This document shows, piece after piece, positions 9,014-16,286 of a stretch of DNA of 64,000 nt. The position numbers and the translations under genes were made by a program. Below the pieces are notes generated by a model that did no database searches, had not been told where the DNA came from, and saw only the letters and a list, made by a program, of their open reading frames with translations. Source of the stretch: Companilactobacillus sp. (GTDB lineage Bacteria > Bacillota > Bacilli > Lactobacillales > Lactobacillaceae); assembly GCF_022484265.1 (NCBI RefSeq), contig NZ_JAKVLR010000001.1, positions 2,108,001-2,172,000 of the forward strand. The letters run 5' to 3'. How positions within the stretch are numbered: position 1 is the stretch's first letter; each line of letters starts with the position of its first letter.

Positions 9014-10957
9014 ATGTTTACAAGTAAAGTAGTTGGTGGCGCAGGCGACATGGTCAATGCTAAACCAGCTAGCTATAAAGATAATTTATACTTGGCAGTT
9101 AATGGTGAATGGCAAGAAACAGCTAAAATACCTGCTGACAAGCCTAGAACTGGTGGATTCATGGACCTTGACGAGGGTGTTGAGAAGACCTTGATGAATG
9201 AATTCCATGAGTTTGCAAATGATGAAAGTAAAGTTGACGATAAATTGCTTTTACAAGCAGTTCGTCTCTATCGTTTAGCAAATAATGTTGAACACTTGAA
9301 TAAATTTCATCAACAGCCAATTCTCAAAGATATTCAAAGAATTACAGACCTTAAAGACTTAAACGATTTAAGCGAACATTTAGCAGATCTTTCGGCAGAT
9401 AATTTTCCACTACCAATTGACGTCTCAATTGATGCCGATATGAAAGATACTTCGACTAATGTTGTTTATATCGAAGGAGCAAGTTTGATCTTGCCTGACA
9501 AGTCATATTACGACGATGACAATGAATCAGGGAAGACTTTGTTGAAGAAATTCAGCGAGGTTTCTGTTAAGTTGCTCTCAATGATCGGATACGACTTAGA
9601 TAAAGCAAAAGCAATCGTTGAAAAAGCTTTGGCATTTGATAAATTGTTAGTTCCAATCGTTAAGAGTCAAGAAGAGTGGGCAGATTATACTAAGATTTAT
9701 AACCCAATGGAATTTAGCGAGTACATTACTAAATCGAAGTCGCTGGATCTCCAAAAAGAAGTAGTTGATCTGATCAACGATACTCCTGACAAGGTTATTA
9801 TCGAAGAACCACGCTACTTAGATAATTTGGGTAAAATTGCTAATGATGCTAACTTTGACGATATGAAAGCTTGGATGTTAGTAACATACTTAACAGATAA
9901 TGCTTCAAACTTGGACGAAGAATTCCGTCAAACAATTGGCGAATACTCATTGGCATTGAGTGGTGCTGAAGAGCTTCAAAATAGAACCAAATATGCCTAT
10001 CACAAGGCATCAAGAATTTTTGACCAAGTAGTTGGTACTTACTATGGTAAAAAGTACTTTGGTGAAGATGCTAAAGAAGACGTTCGTAAAATGGTCAAGA
10101 AGATGATCTCAATTTACGAACAACGCATCACTGACAATACTTGGTTAGGCGAGGATACTAAGAAGAAAGCCATTGTTAAACTTGAAAAAATCAAGATCAA
10201 AGTGGGTTACCCTGACAAGATCGACGATTTATATAGTAAGTATGAAGTTGAAGAAACAGCTTCACTTTACGACAATGTCATCAACTTCCATCGTATCAAG
10301 CGTCAAGATGAATTAGACAGTTATCACAGACCAGTTAACCGTGGAAAATGGCTCATGCCAGGACACATGGTCAATGCATGTTATGATCCATCAAGAAATG
10401 ATATTACGTTCCCAGCTGCAATTTTGCAGGCACCATTTTATAGCTTGAAACAATCAAGCAGTCAAAATTACGGTGGAATTGGAGCCGTTATCGCACATGA
10501 AATTTCTCATGCCTTCGATAACAACGGTGCTCAATTCGACGAGTTCGGTAATATGAACAACTGGTGGACAGATGAAGATTATGCTAAATTCAAAGATCTG
10601 ACACAAAAAATGATCAAAGAATTCGACGGAATCCCATACGCCGGTGGCAAGGTCAACGGAAAGCTAGTAGTTAGCGAAAACGTAGCCGATGTCGGTGGTT
10701 TAAGATGTGCCCTAGAAGCAGCCAAGACAGAAGATGATGTTAATTTGAAAGAATTCTTCATCAACTGGGCCAGAGTATGGCGCCTAAAGGCAACCCAAGA
10801 ATTCAACGAACTATTGCTAAAGACAGACGTACATTCACCAGGCCCACTACGTGCAAATGTAATGGCCCAAAACATGGACGAATTCTATCCAGAATTCCAA
10901 GTAACAGAGAAGGATGGAATGTGGCTGGAGCCAGATAAGAGAGTAAATATCTGGTAA
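9014..10957 (+). CDS. pepO: Cytosolic oligoendopeptidase PepO (M13 family)
   Basis: A 647-residue M13 zinc metallopeptidase. The zinc site is VIAHEISHAFDNNG near residue 495, the third ligand and its neighbours are in SENVADVGG near residue 555, and the protein ends in VNIW as these enzymes commonly do. There is no signal peptide, so it should act on casein-derived peptides inside the cell. GGTGGTGAAGG precedes the ATG. An exported paralogue lies at 50836. The end of the gene is followed within six bases by a repeat of family 1 and then a terminator. Confidence 0.95.
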   Translation: MFTSKVVGGAGDMVNAKPASYKDNLYLAVNGEWQETAKIPADKPRTGGFMDLDEGVEKTLMNEFHEFANDESKVDDKLLLQAVRLYRLANNVEHLNKFHQQPILKDIQRITDLKDLNDLSEHLADLSADNFPLPIDVSIDADMKDTSTNVVYIEGASLILPDKSYYDDDNESGKTLLKKFSEVSVKLLSMIGYDLDKAKAIVEKALAFDKLLVPIVKSQEEWADYTKIYNPMEFSEYITKSKSLDLQKEVVDLINDTPDKVIIEEPRYLDNLGKIANDANFDDMKAWMLVTYLTDNASNLDEEFRQTIGEYSLALSGAEELQNRTKYAYHKASRIFDQVVGTYYGKKYFGEDAKEDVRKMVKKMISIYEQRITDNTWLGEDTKKKAIVKLEKIKIKVGYPDKIDDLYSKYEVEETASLYDNVINFHRIKRQDELDSYHRPVNRGKWLMPGHMVNACYDPSRNDITFPAAILQAPFYSLKQSSSQNYGGIGAVIAHEISHAFDNNGAQFDEFGNMNNWWTDEDYAKFKDLTQKMIKEFDGIPYAGGKVNGKLVVSENVADVGGLRCALEAAKTEDDVNLKEFFINWARVWRLKATQEFNELLLKTDVHSPGPLRANVMAQNMDEFYPEFQVTEKDGMWLEPDKRVNIW

Positions 10958-10963
10958 AACCAA

Positions 10964-11316
10964 GAGCGTAAAAAGAAATGATTTTGAGGCAAGAACATAA
11001 GATCGACAGAGACGGAGTGGGCGCGTCACGCCCCGCAGTCTTTGGCGAGCTTATGTGTCCTGCCTCATTTTCTTTTTACGCGTTTCCGCTATAAAGCATA
11101 AAAGCGACTAGCTATTAAGCATAAGATTAACTATGAAGAGAAAACGTGGCTTATGTGTCCAGCCTCATTTTCTTTTTACGCATTTCTGCTATAAAACAAA
11201 GAAGCGACTAGCTATTAAGCATAAGATTAACTATGAAGAGAAAACGTGGCTTATGTGTCCAGCCTCATTTTCTTTTTACGCATTTCTGCTATAAAACAAA
11301 GAAGCGACCAACAAAC
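10964..11316 (+). repeat. Long-hairpin repeat family 1, copy c, with a 100-bp tandem duplication
   Basis: The full unit runs from GAGCGTAAAAAG (10964) to the AAGCGACTAGC tail near 11112. GCGTAAAAAGAAA pairs with TTTCTTTTTACGC, and ACATAAG with CTTATGT. Two further partial units follow, each 100 bp long and nearly identical (about 11102-11201 and 11202-11301), each with CATAAG, GAAGAGAAAACG, CTTATG and the ACGCATTTCTGCTATAAA tail. Confidence 0.88.
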
Positions 11317-11334
11317 AAACTCAAAACCAACCTC

Positions 11335-11367
11335 AAAAACCAAGGACAACACAGTCCTTGGTTTTTT
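11335..11367 (+). terminator. Intrinsic terminator at the tail of repeat copy c
   Basis: AAAAACCAAGGAC pairs with GTCCTTGGTTTTT, a strong stem with T-run that also has an A-run on the other side, so it is potentially bidirectional. Confidence 0.88.
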
Positions 11368-11401
11368 AATTACCATAATATCAAGCTAACTAAAGCCTAA
11401 C

Positions 11402-11465
11402 CCAAAATGTAATGTTACTAACGTTAATTAGCTTTTTTCCATTCCAAAATGTAATATATTCCAAA
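11402..11465 (+). promoter_or_regulatory. Direct repeat CCAAAATGTAAT upstream of the tannase gene
   Basis: The 12-mer CCAAAATGTAAT occurs at 11402-11413 and 11454-11465, 52 bp apart, and GAATGTTAC follows near 11473. The spacing and the position before the tannase gene suggest a binding site for an activator or repressor. No regulator gene lies next to it, so the function is inferred. Confidence 0.35.
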
Positions 11466-11550
11466 AAAATAGGAATGTTACAATCCAAATATCCGTCCAA
11501 ATTTTTCAAAATCTTGTGATAAGCTTTTGTCAGACAAGGGGGATATGAAA

Positions 11551-13200
11551 GTGAAAAAAACTACCATAGCTTTATTTACTATGTTTCTAGCTATTTTAGT
11601 TTTGGCTGGGTGTTCGAGTAATAAAAACTCATCATCTGATTCCAAAACTTTAAAAGCTGGTGACTTATCATCAACCAGTTACAAGAAATCGACCACATAT
11701 TATCGTGGAGGCACAACTTACAAAGGCAAGTCGATCAGCCTAAACTTCGATAAGGCCAAATACACTACCAGAACGATCACTTCTGGCAACAAGAAAATCA
11801 AATATCGTGCTTATGAAAATATTGTTTACGTAAGCAAGCCAGTTGATAAAAAATACGAAACTATGAACATCTATATTCCTGAAGCTTATTTCAAGAATAA
11901 GAAGTTAAACGGATATACTAAGAATTCTGCACCAGTCTTCTTACCAAATTCAATTGGTGGATACATGCCTGGTGAAGCCACAACAGTGGGCAAGACTAGT
12001 TCATCATCAAGTGCTGCACCAGTTGCCGGCGCTCCTGGTGCAGGAGGTGCCGGAGTTTCCGCTACAGGTGGTGCACCATCTGGTCAAAATTCTGCACCAG
12101 AAAAAGCACTTAAAGAAGGATACATTGTCGCAGCCCCTGGTGCTCGTGGCAGAACTACCAAGACAAACGGTAAGTATACAGGTAAAGCACCTGCAGCTAT
12201 TGTTGATCTAAAGGCTGCTGTACGTTACTTGAAATTAAATTCTAAGAAGATTCCTGGAAACCAAAACAAGATCATTTCTGATGGTACTAGTGCCGGTGGC
12301 GCAATGTCAGCCTTATTAGGTGCATCAGGAAATAATAAAGATTACGCACCATATCTTAAAGCTATCGGTGCTGCCGATACCTCGGATGATATTTTTGCAT
12401 CAATGGACTTCTGTCCAATCATGAACTTGGAAAATGCTGATCCTGCCTACGAATGGGAATTCAACGGCATCAACAGTTACCAAGGAATGGCAATGCCAGG
12501 AACAACTGCAACAGCTTCAACTCAAACTTCAGCACAAAAGAAATACTCAAATGCTTTGAAGAAACAATTCCCTGACTACGTCAACGGATTGAAACTCAAA
12601 GATGACAATGGCAATACCTTGAAGATGAACGCTGACGGAACTGGATCATTCAACAATTTGATCAAGAAGACTGTTATGAATTCAGCCCAAACAGCTATCG
12701 ATAAGGGTAAAAATATTACCGAGAAGAAATATCCTTGGTTAACCATCAAGAACAAGAAAGTTACTGATGTTAACTTGGCTAAGTACTACAAAGCTGTAGG
12801 TAGAATGAAGACAGCTCCTGCATTTGATGGAGTGGACTTGTCAAATGCTGAAAACCAAGAAATGGGTACAGCAACAGTCAACAAGAAACACTTTACTAAG
12901 TACAGTCAAGACAACAATACTGCCAAGAATAAGACAGCAATTGCAGATAAATCGATCATTGCATTGATGAACCCAATGGACTACGTAGGCGAAAACAACG
13001 CCGACACAGCATCTCATTGGTACATCAGATATGGTGAAGAAGATGCCAACACATCAATCGCCATACCAACAATCTTCGCTCAAAAACTAAAGAACGAAAA
13101 CAAGGATGTAAACTATCACCTAGAATGGGCAAAAGGCCACGCAGGTGATTACAACTTGAACGAAATGTTTAAATGGATGAATAAAATAAGTAGAGCGTAA
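11551..13200 (+). CDS. Lipoprotein tannase-like esterase (subtype B)
   Basis: A 549-residue alpha/beta-hydrolase. The N-terminus is a lipoprotein signal with lipobox LAGC (about residues 18-21), so it should be lipid-anchored outside the cell. The nucleophile is in GTSAGG near residue 247, and a GHAGDY segment near residue 529 could supply the catalytic His. The stretch FCPIMNLENADPAYEWEF resembles subtype B tannases, which hydrolyse gallate esters and tannins. A Ser/Ala/Gly-rich insert (residues about 145-185) is a linker. The RBS AAGGGGG (11536-11542) favours GTG 11551 over ATG 11545. The last codons, Arg-Ala-stop, come from the start of a family 1 repeat. Confidence 0.78.
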   Translation: MKKTTIALFTMFLAILVLAGCSSNKNSSSDSKTLKAGDLSSTSYKKSTTYYRGGTTYKGKSISLNFDKAKYTTRTITSGNKKIKYRAYENIVYVSKPVDKKYETMNIYIPEAYFKNKKLNGYTKNSAPVFLPNSIGGYMPGEATTVGKTSSSSSAAPVAGAPGAGGAGVSATGGAPSGQNSAPEKALKEGYIVAAPGARGRTTKTNGKYTGKAPAAIVDLKAAVRYLKLNSKKIPGNQNKIISDGTSAGGAMSALLGASGNNKDYAPYLKAIGAADTSDDIFASMDFCPIMNLENADPAYEWEFNGINSYQGMAMPGTTATASTQTSAQKKYSNALKKQFPDYVNGLKLKDDNGNTLKMNADGTGSFNNLIKKTVMNSAQTAIDKGKNITEKKYPWLTIKNKKVTDVNLAKYYKAVGRMKTAPAFDGVDLSNAENQEMGTATVNKKHFTKYSQDNNTAKNKTAIADKSIIALMNPMDYVGENNADTASHWYIRYGEEDANTSIAIPTIFAQKLKNENKDVNYHLEWAKGHAGDYNLNEMFKWMNKISRA

Positions 13201-13466
13201 AAACACCCGCTTTGAGACATGACCATAAGATAAGCCAATACGGAGTGGCGCGCGTCACGCGCTCGGAGTGTTGGATTGTCTTGTGGGTTCTGTCTCAGGG
13301 TGTTTTTTCGCGTTTCTGCTATAAAGCAAAAAAGCGACCATCAACATAAGCATGCTCCAAAACACGAAGAGAAATGCGTAACGCCCACGCTGTGTTGGTT
13401 TGACTTATGTAGTAGCTTTCAGTGAATTTTTACGCGTTTCCACAACAAAACATAAAAGCGACCAAC
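13191..13466 (+). repeat. Long-hairpin repeat family 1, copy d (full plus partial unit)
   Basis: TAGAGCGTAAAA here overlaps the last codons of the tannase gene. AAAACACCC pairs with GGGTGTTTT, TTGAGACA with TGTCTCA, and the tip contains GGCGCGCGTCACGCGCTC. The AAGCGACCATCAA tail is followed by a partial unit (about 13344-13466) with GAAGAGAAATGCGTAACGCCC and CTTATG, again ending in AAGCGACCAACAA. Confidence 0.88.
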
Positions 13467-13518
13467 AAAAAAGCAGAGAACGCCAAAAATCCTAAAAATG
13501 GCATACTCTGCTTTTTCC
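13466..13518 (+). terminator. Intrinsic terminator at the tail of repeat copy d
   Basis: AAAAGCAGAG pairs with CTCTGCTTTT around an inner hairpin (GCCA / TGGC). Confidence 0.78.
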
Positions 13519-13581
13519 ATTACCATCTCTCCCAAAAAGAACTATAATAATCTAACAATTTTGGATTAGAGGGAAGTTACT

Positions 13582-14214
13582 ATGAAATTCAAAAAAACAA
13601 TCATTGCTGGAACCATTGCTTTAGCATTGTTTAGTACGGCTCCAGTGTTCACGACCAGCAATAGCGTCCAAGCTGCGGCAACTACCACGAAGATCCAAGC
13701 TAGCGCCGAATCAGATCAAACTCAAACTATGCGTTTAGCTAATCCGAAAAAAGTTACTGTCGCATACTCTCCAAACTTGTCTGCTCAAGTGAAGTCACAA
13801 ATCAAATATGCAATGAAACAGTGGAATTCAACCAAAATAGTAAATTTGATCAATTATTCTGGCGACGATCCATACCAGGCCAACATTTACGTATCTAACA
13901 ATAATCCGACTACTGATAGCTGGGGTTATTCTTTGAACGCGAGTGTTTCGACCAACGATTCTAATGTCAGAACATTAATCTGGACGAAGATCGATTTGGA
14001 TTCTGGATTGCGTGCTGGACAGTATGATAATGCTGCAGTCGCACATACAATTTTGCATGAAATGGGTCACGCATTGGGAATGCCAGATAATTATCAAGAT
14101 CCAAATGCAATCATGTATCATACGAGCGACTACATATCTGGAGTTGATCCAACGGTAAAATTGGACGCCAGCGATTATCAAATTTTAAAGCAACTTTATG
14201 CAAGTGAAGAATAG
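13582..14214 (+). CDS. Secreted matrixin-like zinc protease
   Basis: A 210-residue exported protein. Residues 1-33 form a Sec signal peptide (charged MKFKK, hydrophobic core, VQAAA cleavage region). The mature part carries HEMGHALGMPD near residue 159, the HExxHxxGxxH/D zinc motif of metzincins such as matrixins, followed by AIMYH, a Met-turn-like segment near residue 175. It is therefore a small secreted zinc-dependent endopeptidase; the substrate is unknown and there is no wall anchor. GAGGGAAG precedes the ATG. It is monocistronic, with a terminator at 14248-14280. Confidence 0.85.
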   Translation: MKFKKTIIAGTIALALFSTAPVFTTSNSVQAAATTTKIQASAESDQTQTMRLANPKKVTVAYSPNLSAQVKSQIKYAMKQWNSTKIVNLINYSGDDPYQANIYVSNNNPTTDSWGYSLNASVSTNDSNVRTLIWTKIDLDSGLRAGQYDNAAVAHTILHEMGHALGMPDNYQDPNAIMYHTSDYISGVDPTVKLDASDYQILKQLYASEE

Positions 14215-14247
14215 TTTAAAGCTTGGGTTAAGTTTTTCTTGATAGTT

Positions 14248-14280
14248 TAAGAGTGGGGAATTTTTCCCACTCTTTTTTTA
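14248..14280 (+). terminator. Intrinsic terminator after the matrixin-like gene
   Basis: AGAGTGGG / CCCACTCT with an eight-base loop and a seven-T run. It ends directly at the ribosome binding site of the next gene. Confidence 0.88.
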
Positions 14281-14291
14281 AGGAGACCAAA

Positions 14292-15002
14292 ATGACAATA
14301 AAGAATAAACGAATTCTAGTGGTAGGCGGAACGTCAGGCTTTGGACGAGAGGTTGCCTTGCAGGCTCAACAAGCAGGTGCCCAAGTTCAAGTTATCGGAC
14401 ACGACCAAGGACGCTTACAAAAATTTGAAGAAGAGCATCAAGGTATTTCAGCAACAGCATTAGATGCTCACAATGCTGACGATTTAAAAAGTTTTTTCGA
14501 GGCCAATTCAAATTATGATCACCTAGTTTCGACCTTAGGAGGAGCTATGGGTGGCGGATTCTTAGATAGCTCGATCGATGAAATCAGACAAACAATCGAA
14601 GATAAATTTTTTGCCGACCTGCAATTGGCTCAAATTGCCAGTCATTCGTTAAATAAATATGGCTCTATGATCTTTACGTCAGGATCTGGCGGACATCCAT
14701 CGGATGCATCTGGCGCGATAGTTGGAAACTCTGCAATTAATATTATGGTTAAAGGTCTAGCAGTAGAAATGGCACCTAATTATCGAGTCAATGCAGTGTC
14801 GCCGACCTGGACGCCAACTGGTTTGTGGCGCGATATGTCCGAACCAGACGTCATGAAACAAGTCCAACAATTTTCCCAAAATGTACCACTAAGACGAGTT
14901 GCTACGATTCCCGAAGTTGCCTCCGGATATATTTACTTGATGCAAAATAATTTTGTGACCGGACAAATATTAAATATTGACGTTGGAATAGATTTAAATT
15001 AA
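14292..15002 (+). CDS. SDR family protein lacking the usual Tyr-x3-Lys catalytic pair
   Basis: A 236-residue short-chain dehydrogenase/reductase fold. The dinucleotide-binding loop GGTSGFG is at residues 10-16 and the STLGG strand near 80. Thirteen residues after the conserved TS of strand five, where classical SDRs have Tyr, there is Ile, and four further, where Lys is expected, there is Ser (segment ASGAIVGNSAINIM). The usual acid-base chemistry is therefore absent, as in some atypical SDR groups. AGGAGACC precedes ATG 14292; the reading frame extends upstream into the terminator, which is not credible as coding. The substrate is unknown. Confidence 0.82.
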   Translation: MTIKNKRILVVGGTSGFGREVALQAQQAGAQVQVIGHDQGRLQKFEEEHQGISATALDAHNADDLKSFFEANSNYDHLVSTLGGAMGGGFLDSSIDEIRQTIEDKFFADLQLAQIASHSLNKYGSMIFTSGSGGHPSDASGAIVGNSAINIMVKGLAVEMAPNYRVNAVSPTWTPTGLWRDMSEPDVMKQVQQFSQNVPLRRVATIPEVASGYIYLMQNNFVTGQILNIDVGIDLN

Positions 15003-15015
15003 AAAATAAGTTTAA

Positions 15016-15048
15016 TTTAAGCTTGAATTAAGGTTGAGGAGTGATAAT
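15016..15048 (+). promoter_or_regulatory. CiaR-type box and promoter of tiny peptide A1
   Basis: Direct repeat TTTAAG-N5-ATTAAG (15016-15021 and 15027-15032), then ten bases, then a -10 hexamer GATAAT (15043-15048). This matches the published streptococcal CiaR box NTTAAG-N5-WTTAAG and its distance from -10. The start of transcription would be about 15055, just before AAGGAGG. Confidence 0.72.
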
Positions 15049-15077
15049 TATTTCATCAAGTCAAGGAGGAATCATTT

Positions 15078-15188
15078 ATGATTATTCTAAATTCATTAAG
15101 AGCCGGCATTAGTACAGGTATCCACACTGCAGGAAACGATATTGCCGCAGTAGGTCAATTATTCAATAACATTACTAGTTTCCACTAA
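15078..15188 (+). CDS. Tiny peptide, family A, copy A1 (36 residues)
   Basis: An unannotated small gene with a strong ribosome binding site (CAAGGAGGA, 7 bases from the ATG), its own CiaR-type promoter and its own terminator. It encodes 36 residues starting MIILNSLRAGISTG, clearly homologous to three peptides at 25142-25611. Hydrophobic residues recur every three or four positions (4, 7, 11, 15, 18, 22, 25, 29, 32), so the peptide should form a neutral amphipathic helix. There is no signal peptide, double-glycine leader, Cys or neighbouring transporter. The role is unknown; membrane-active or modulin-like peptides are one possibility. Confidence 0.82.
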   Translation: MIILNSLRAGISTGIHTAGNDIAAVGQLFNNITSFH

Positions 15189-15207
15189 TAAACGATTGAT
15201 AGCAGAA

Positions 15208-15236
15208 GAGAGTGAATTAATTTAACTCTCTTTTTT
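15208..15236 (+). terminator. Intrinsic terminator after peptide A1
   Basis: AGAGAGT / ACTCTCT stem with a T-run, 20 bp after the stop codon. Confidence 0.82.
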
Positions 15237-15322
15237 AATAAACAGATATAAATATTTGCATTTTAAAAAATTGATGCTAGACTTAAAGCTAACTTCAGAT
15301 AAATTATGAAAAGAGAGATCCT

Positions 15323-15769
15323 ATGTCCACAGAAACTATGCATGAGACGGAACAACACTACCGCATTGGTGATTTCGCCGAAATAACTGGATTAACCAGT
15401 CCAACCCTAAGATATTACGAAAAAGAAGGCTTAGTAAAACCTCATCGTTCAGATAACGGTTTGAGATATTATACTGATGCCGATGTCAGCTGGATCAAAT
15501 TCTTGCTGCATCTCAAGAGCACTGGCATGTCGATCGAACAGTTGAAACAATACGTTCAATGGCGTGCAGAAGGCGACTCAACGATTAATAAACGTCTTGA
15601 TTTATTGAAAGAAGTTCGTAGCGAATTCTTGAAAAAGATGGATGACCTTGACCACAGTTTGACTATCTTGAATGACAAGATCGATTGGTACGCTGGCAAG
15701 AGCAATGGCGATATTCAAGACAGTGAAGATTTTGCAAGTTATTTAAAAAATATGAATCACGCAGAATAA
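15323..15769 (+). CDS. MerR family transcriptional regulator
   Basis: A 148-residue MerR-type regulator. The N-terminal winged helix (YRIGDFAEITGLTSPTLRYYEKEGLV, residues about 13-38) is followed by the second DNA-binding helix and a long dimerisation helix up to about residue 130. It has no cysteine, so it is not a metal sensor; it resembles the aldehyde- or redox-stress branch of the family. Targets are unknown. It is followed by a terminator and is transcribed separately from the arsenic operon. Confidence 0.9.
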   Translation: MSTETMHETEQHYRIGDFAEITGLTSPTLRYYEKEGLVKPHRSDNGLRYYTDADVSWIKFLLHLKSTGMSIEQLKQYVQWRAEGDSTINKRLDLLKEVRSEFLKKMDDLDHSLTILNDKIDWYAGKSNGDIQDSEDFASYLKNMNHAE

Positions 15770-15770
15770 T

Positions 15771-15800
15771 GGAATCCAGATAATTGGATTCTATTTTTTT
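15771..15800 (+). terminator. Intrinsic terminator after merR-like gene
   Basis: GGAATCC / GGATTCT stem followed by T-run. Confidence 0.78.
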
Positions 15801-15910
15801 ACATCATCTTGTGATTTATGTAACTAAATACTGCCATATATATCATGATTGCCAATTTATTAAGTTGTATAAATGTTATTGATTTTACAATATGAATAAG
15901 TTATATTTGA

Positions 15911-15932
15911 CATATAGACAGATATCTATATG
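15911..15932 (+). promoter_or_regulatory. Probable ArsR operator
   Basis: Perfect inverted repeat CATATAGA-N6-TCTATATG, directly before the ribosome binding site of arsR. ArsR repressors bind such AT-rich imperfect dyads and release on As(III) binding. The assignment rests on position and symmetry. Confidence 0.65.
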
Positions 15933-15950
15933 TTTGAGGTGACAAATATT

Positions 15951-16283
15951 ATGGACTATGACAAAAACGCAGAATTGCTCAAAGCTTTAGCAGACCCTAA
16001 TCGGTTAAAAATCGTTGATCTATTATCATGCGGGACACTCTGTGCCTGCGATATTTTGGAACATTTTGAATTCACGCAGCCAACGCTTTCTCATCATATG
16101 AAGGTGCTCAAGGATGCCGGAATCGTGAGTTCTGAAAAGATTGGCAAGTGGCAACACTACACTTTGAAACCTAGTTTTACTAAGGAACTTCCCAAGTTTG
16201 TCTACCAATTGCTCCTCAACGATGAAGATTGTATTTGCCATCAAACATCGACGTCTAATTGTAAAACCTGCAAGGAGGCATAG
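15951..16283 (+). CDS. arsR: Arsenic-responsive repressor ArsR
   Basis: A 110-residue winged-helix repressor of the ArsR/SmtB family. The As(III)-sensing cysteines lie in the SCGTLCACDIL segment (about residues 21-31), equivalent to the ELCVCDL motif, followed by the recognition helix TQPTLSHHMKVLKDAGIV. The C-terminus is cysteine-rich (CICH, NCKTCKEA) and may add a metalloid site. GAGGTGA eight bases before ATG 15951 favours that start over the ATG at 15930, which lies inside the operator. First gene of arsR-arsA-arsB-arsD-arsC. Confidence 0.93.
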   Translation: MDYDKNAELLKALADPNRLKIVDLLSCGTLCACDILEHFEFTQPTLSHHMKVLKDAGIVSSEKIGKWQHYTLKPSFTKELPKFVYQLLLNDEDCICHQTSTSNCKTCKEA

Positions 16284-16286
16284 ATC

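Noticed and set aside
11102..11316. Tandem repeats considered as a CRISPR array
   Set aside because: Only two units of 100 bp, no spacer variation, no cas genes.
11954..12211. Plus-strand open frame of 85 codons inside the tannase gene
   Set aside because: It is a shadow of the Ala/Gly/Ser-rich linker in another frame.
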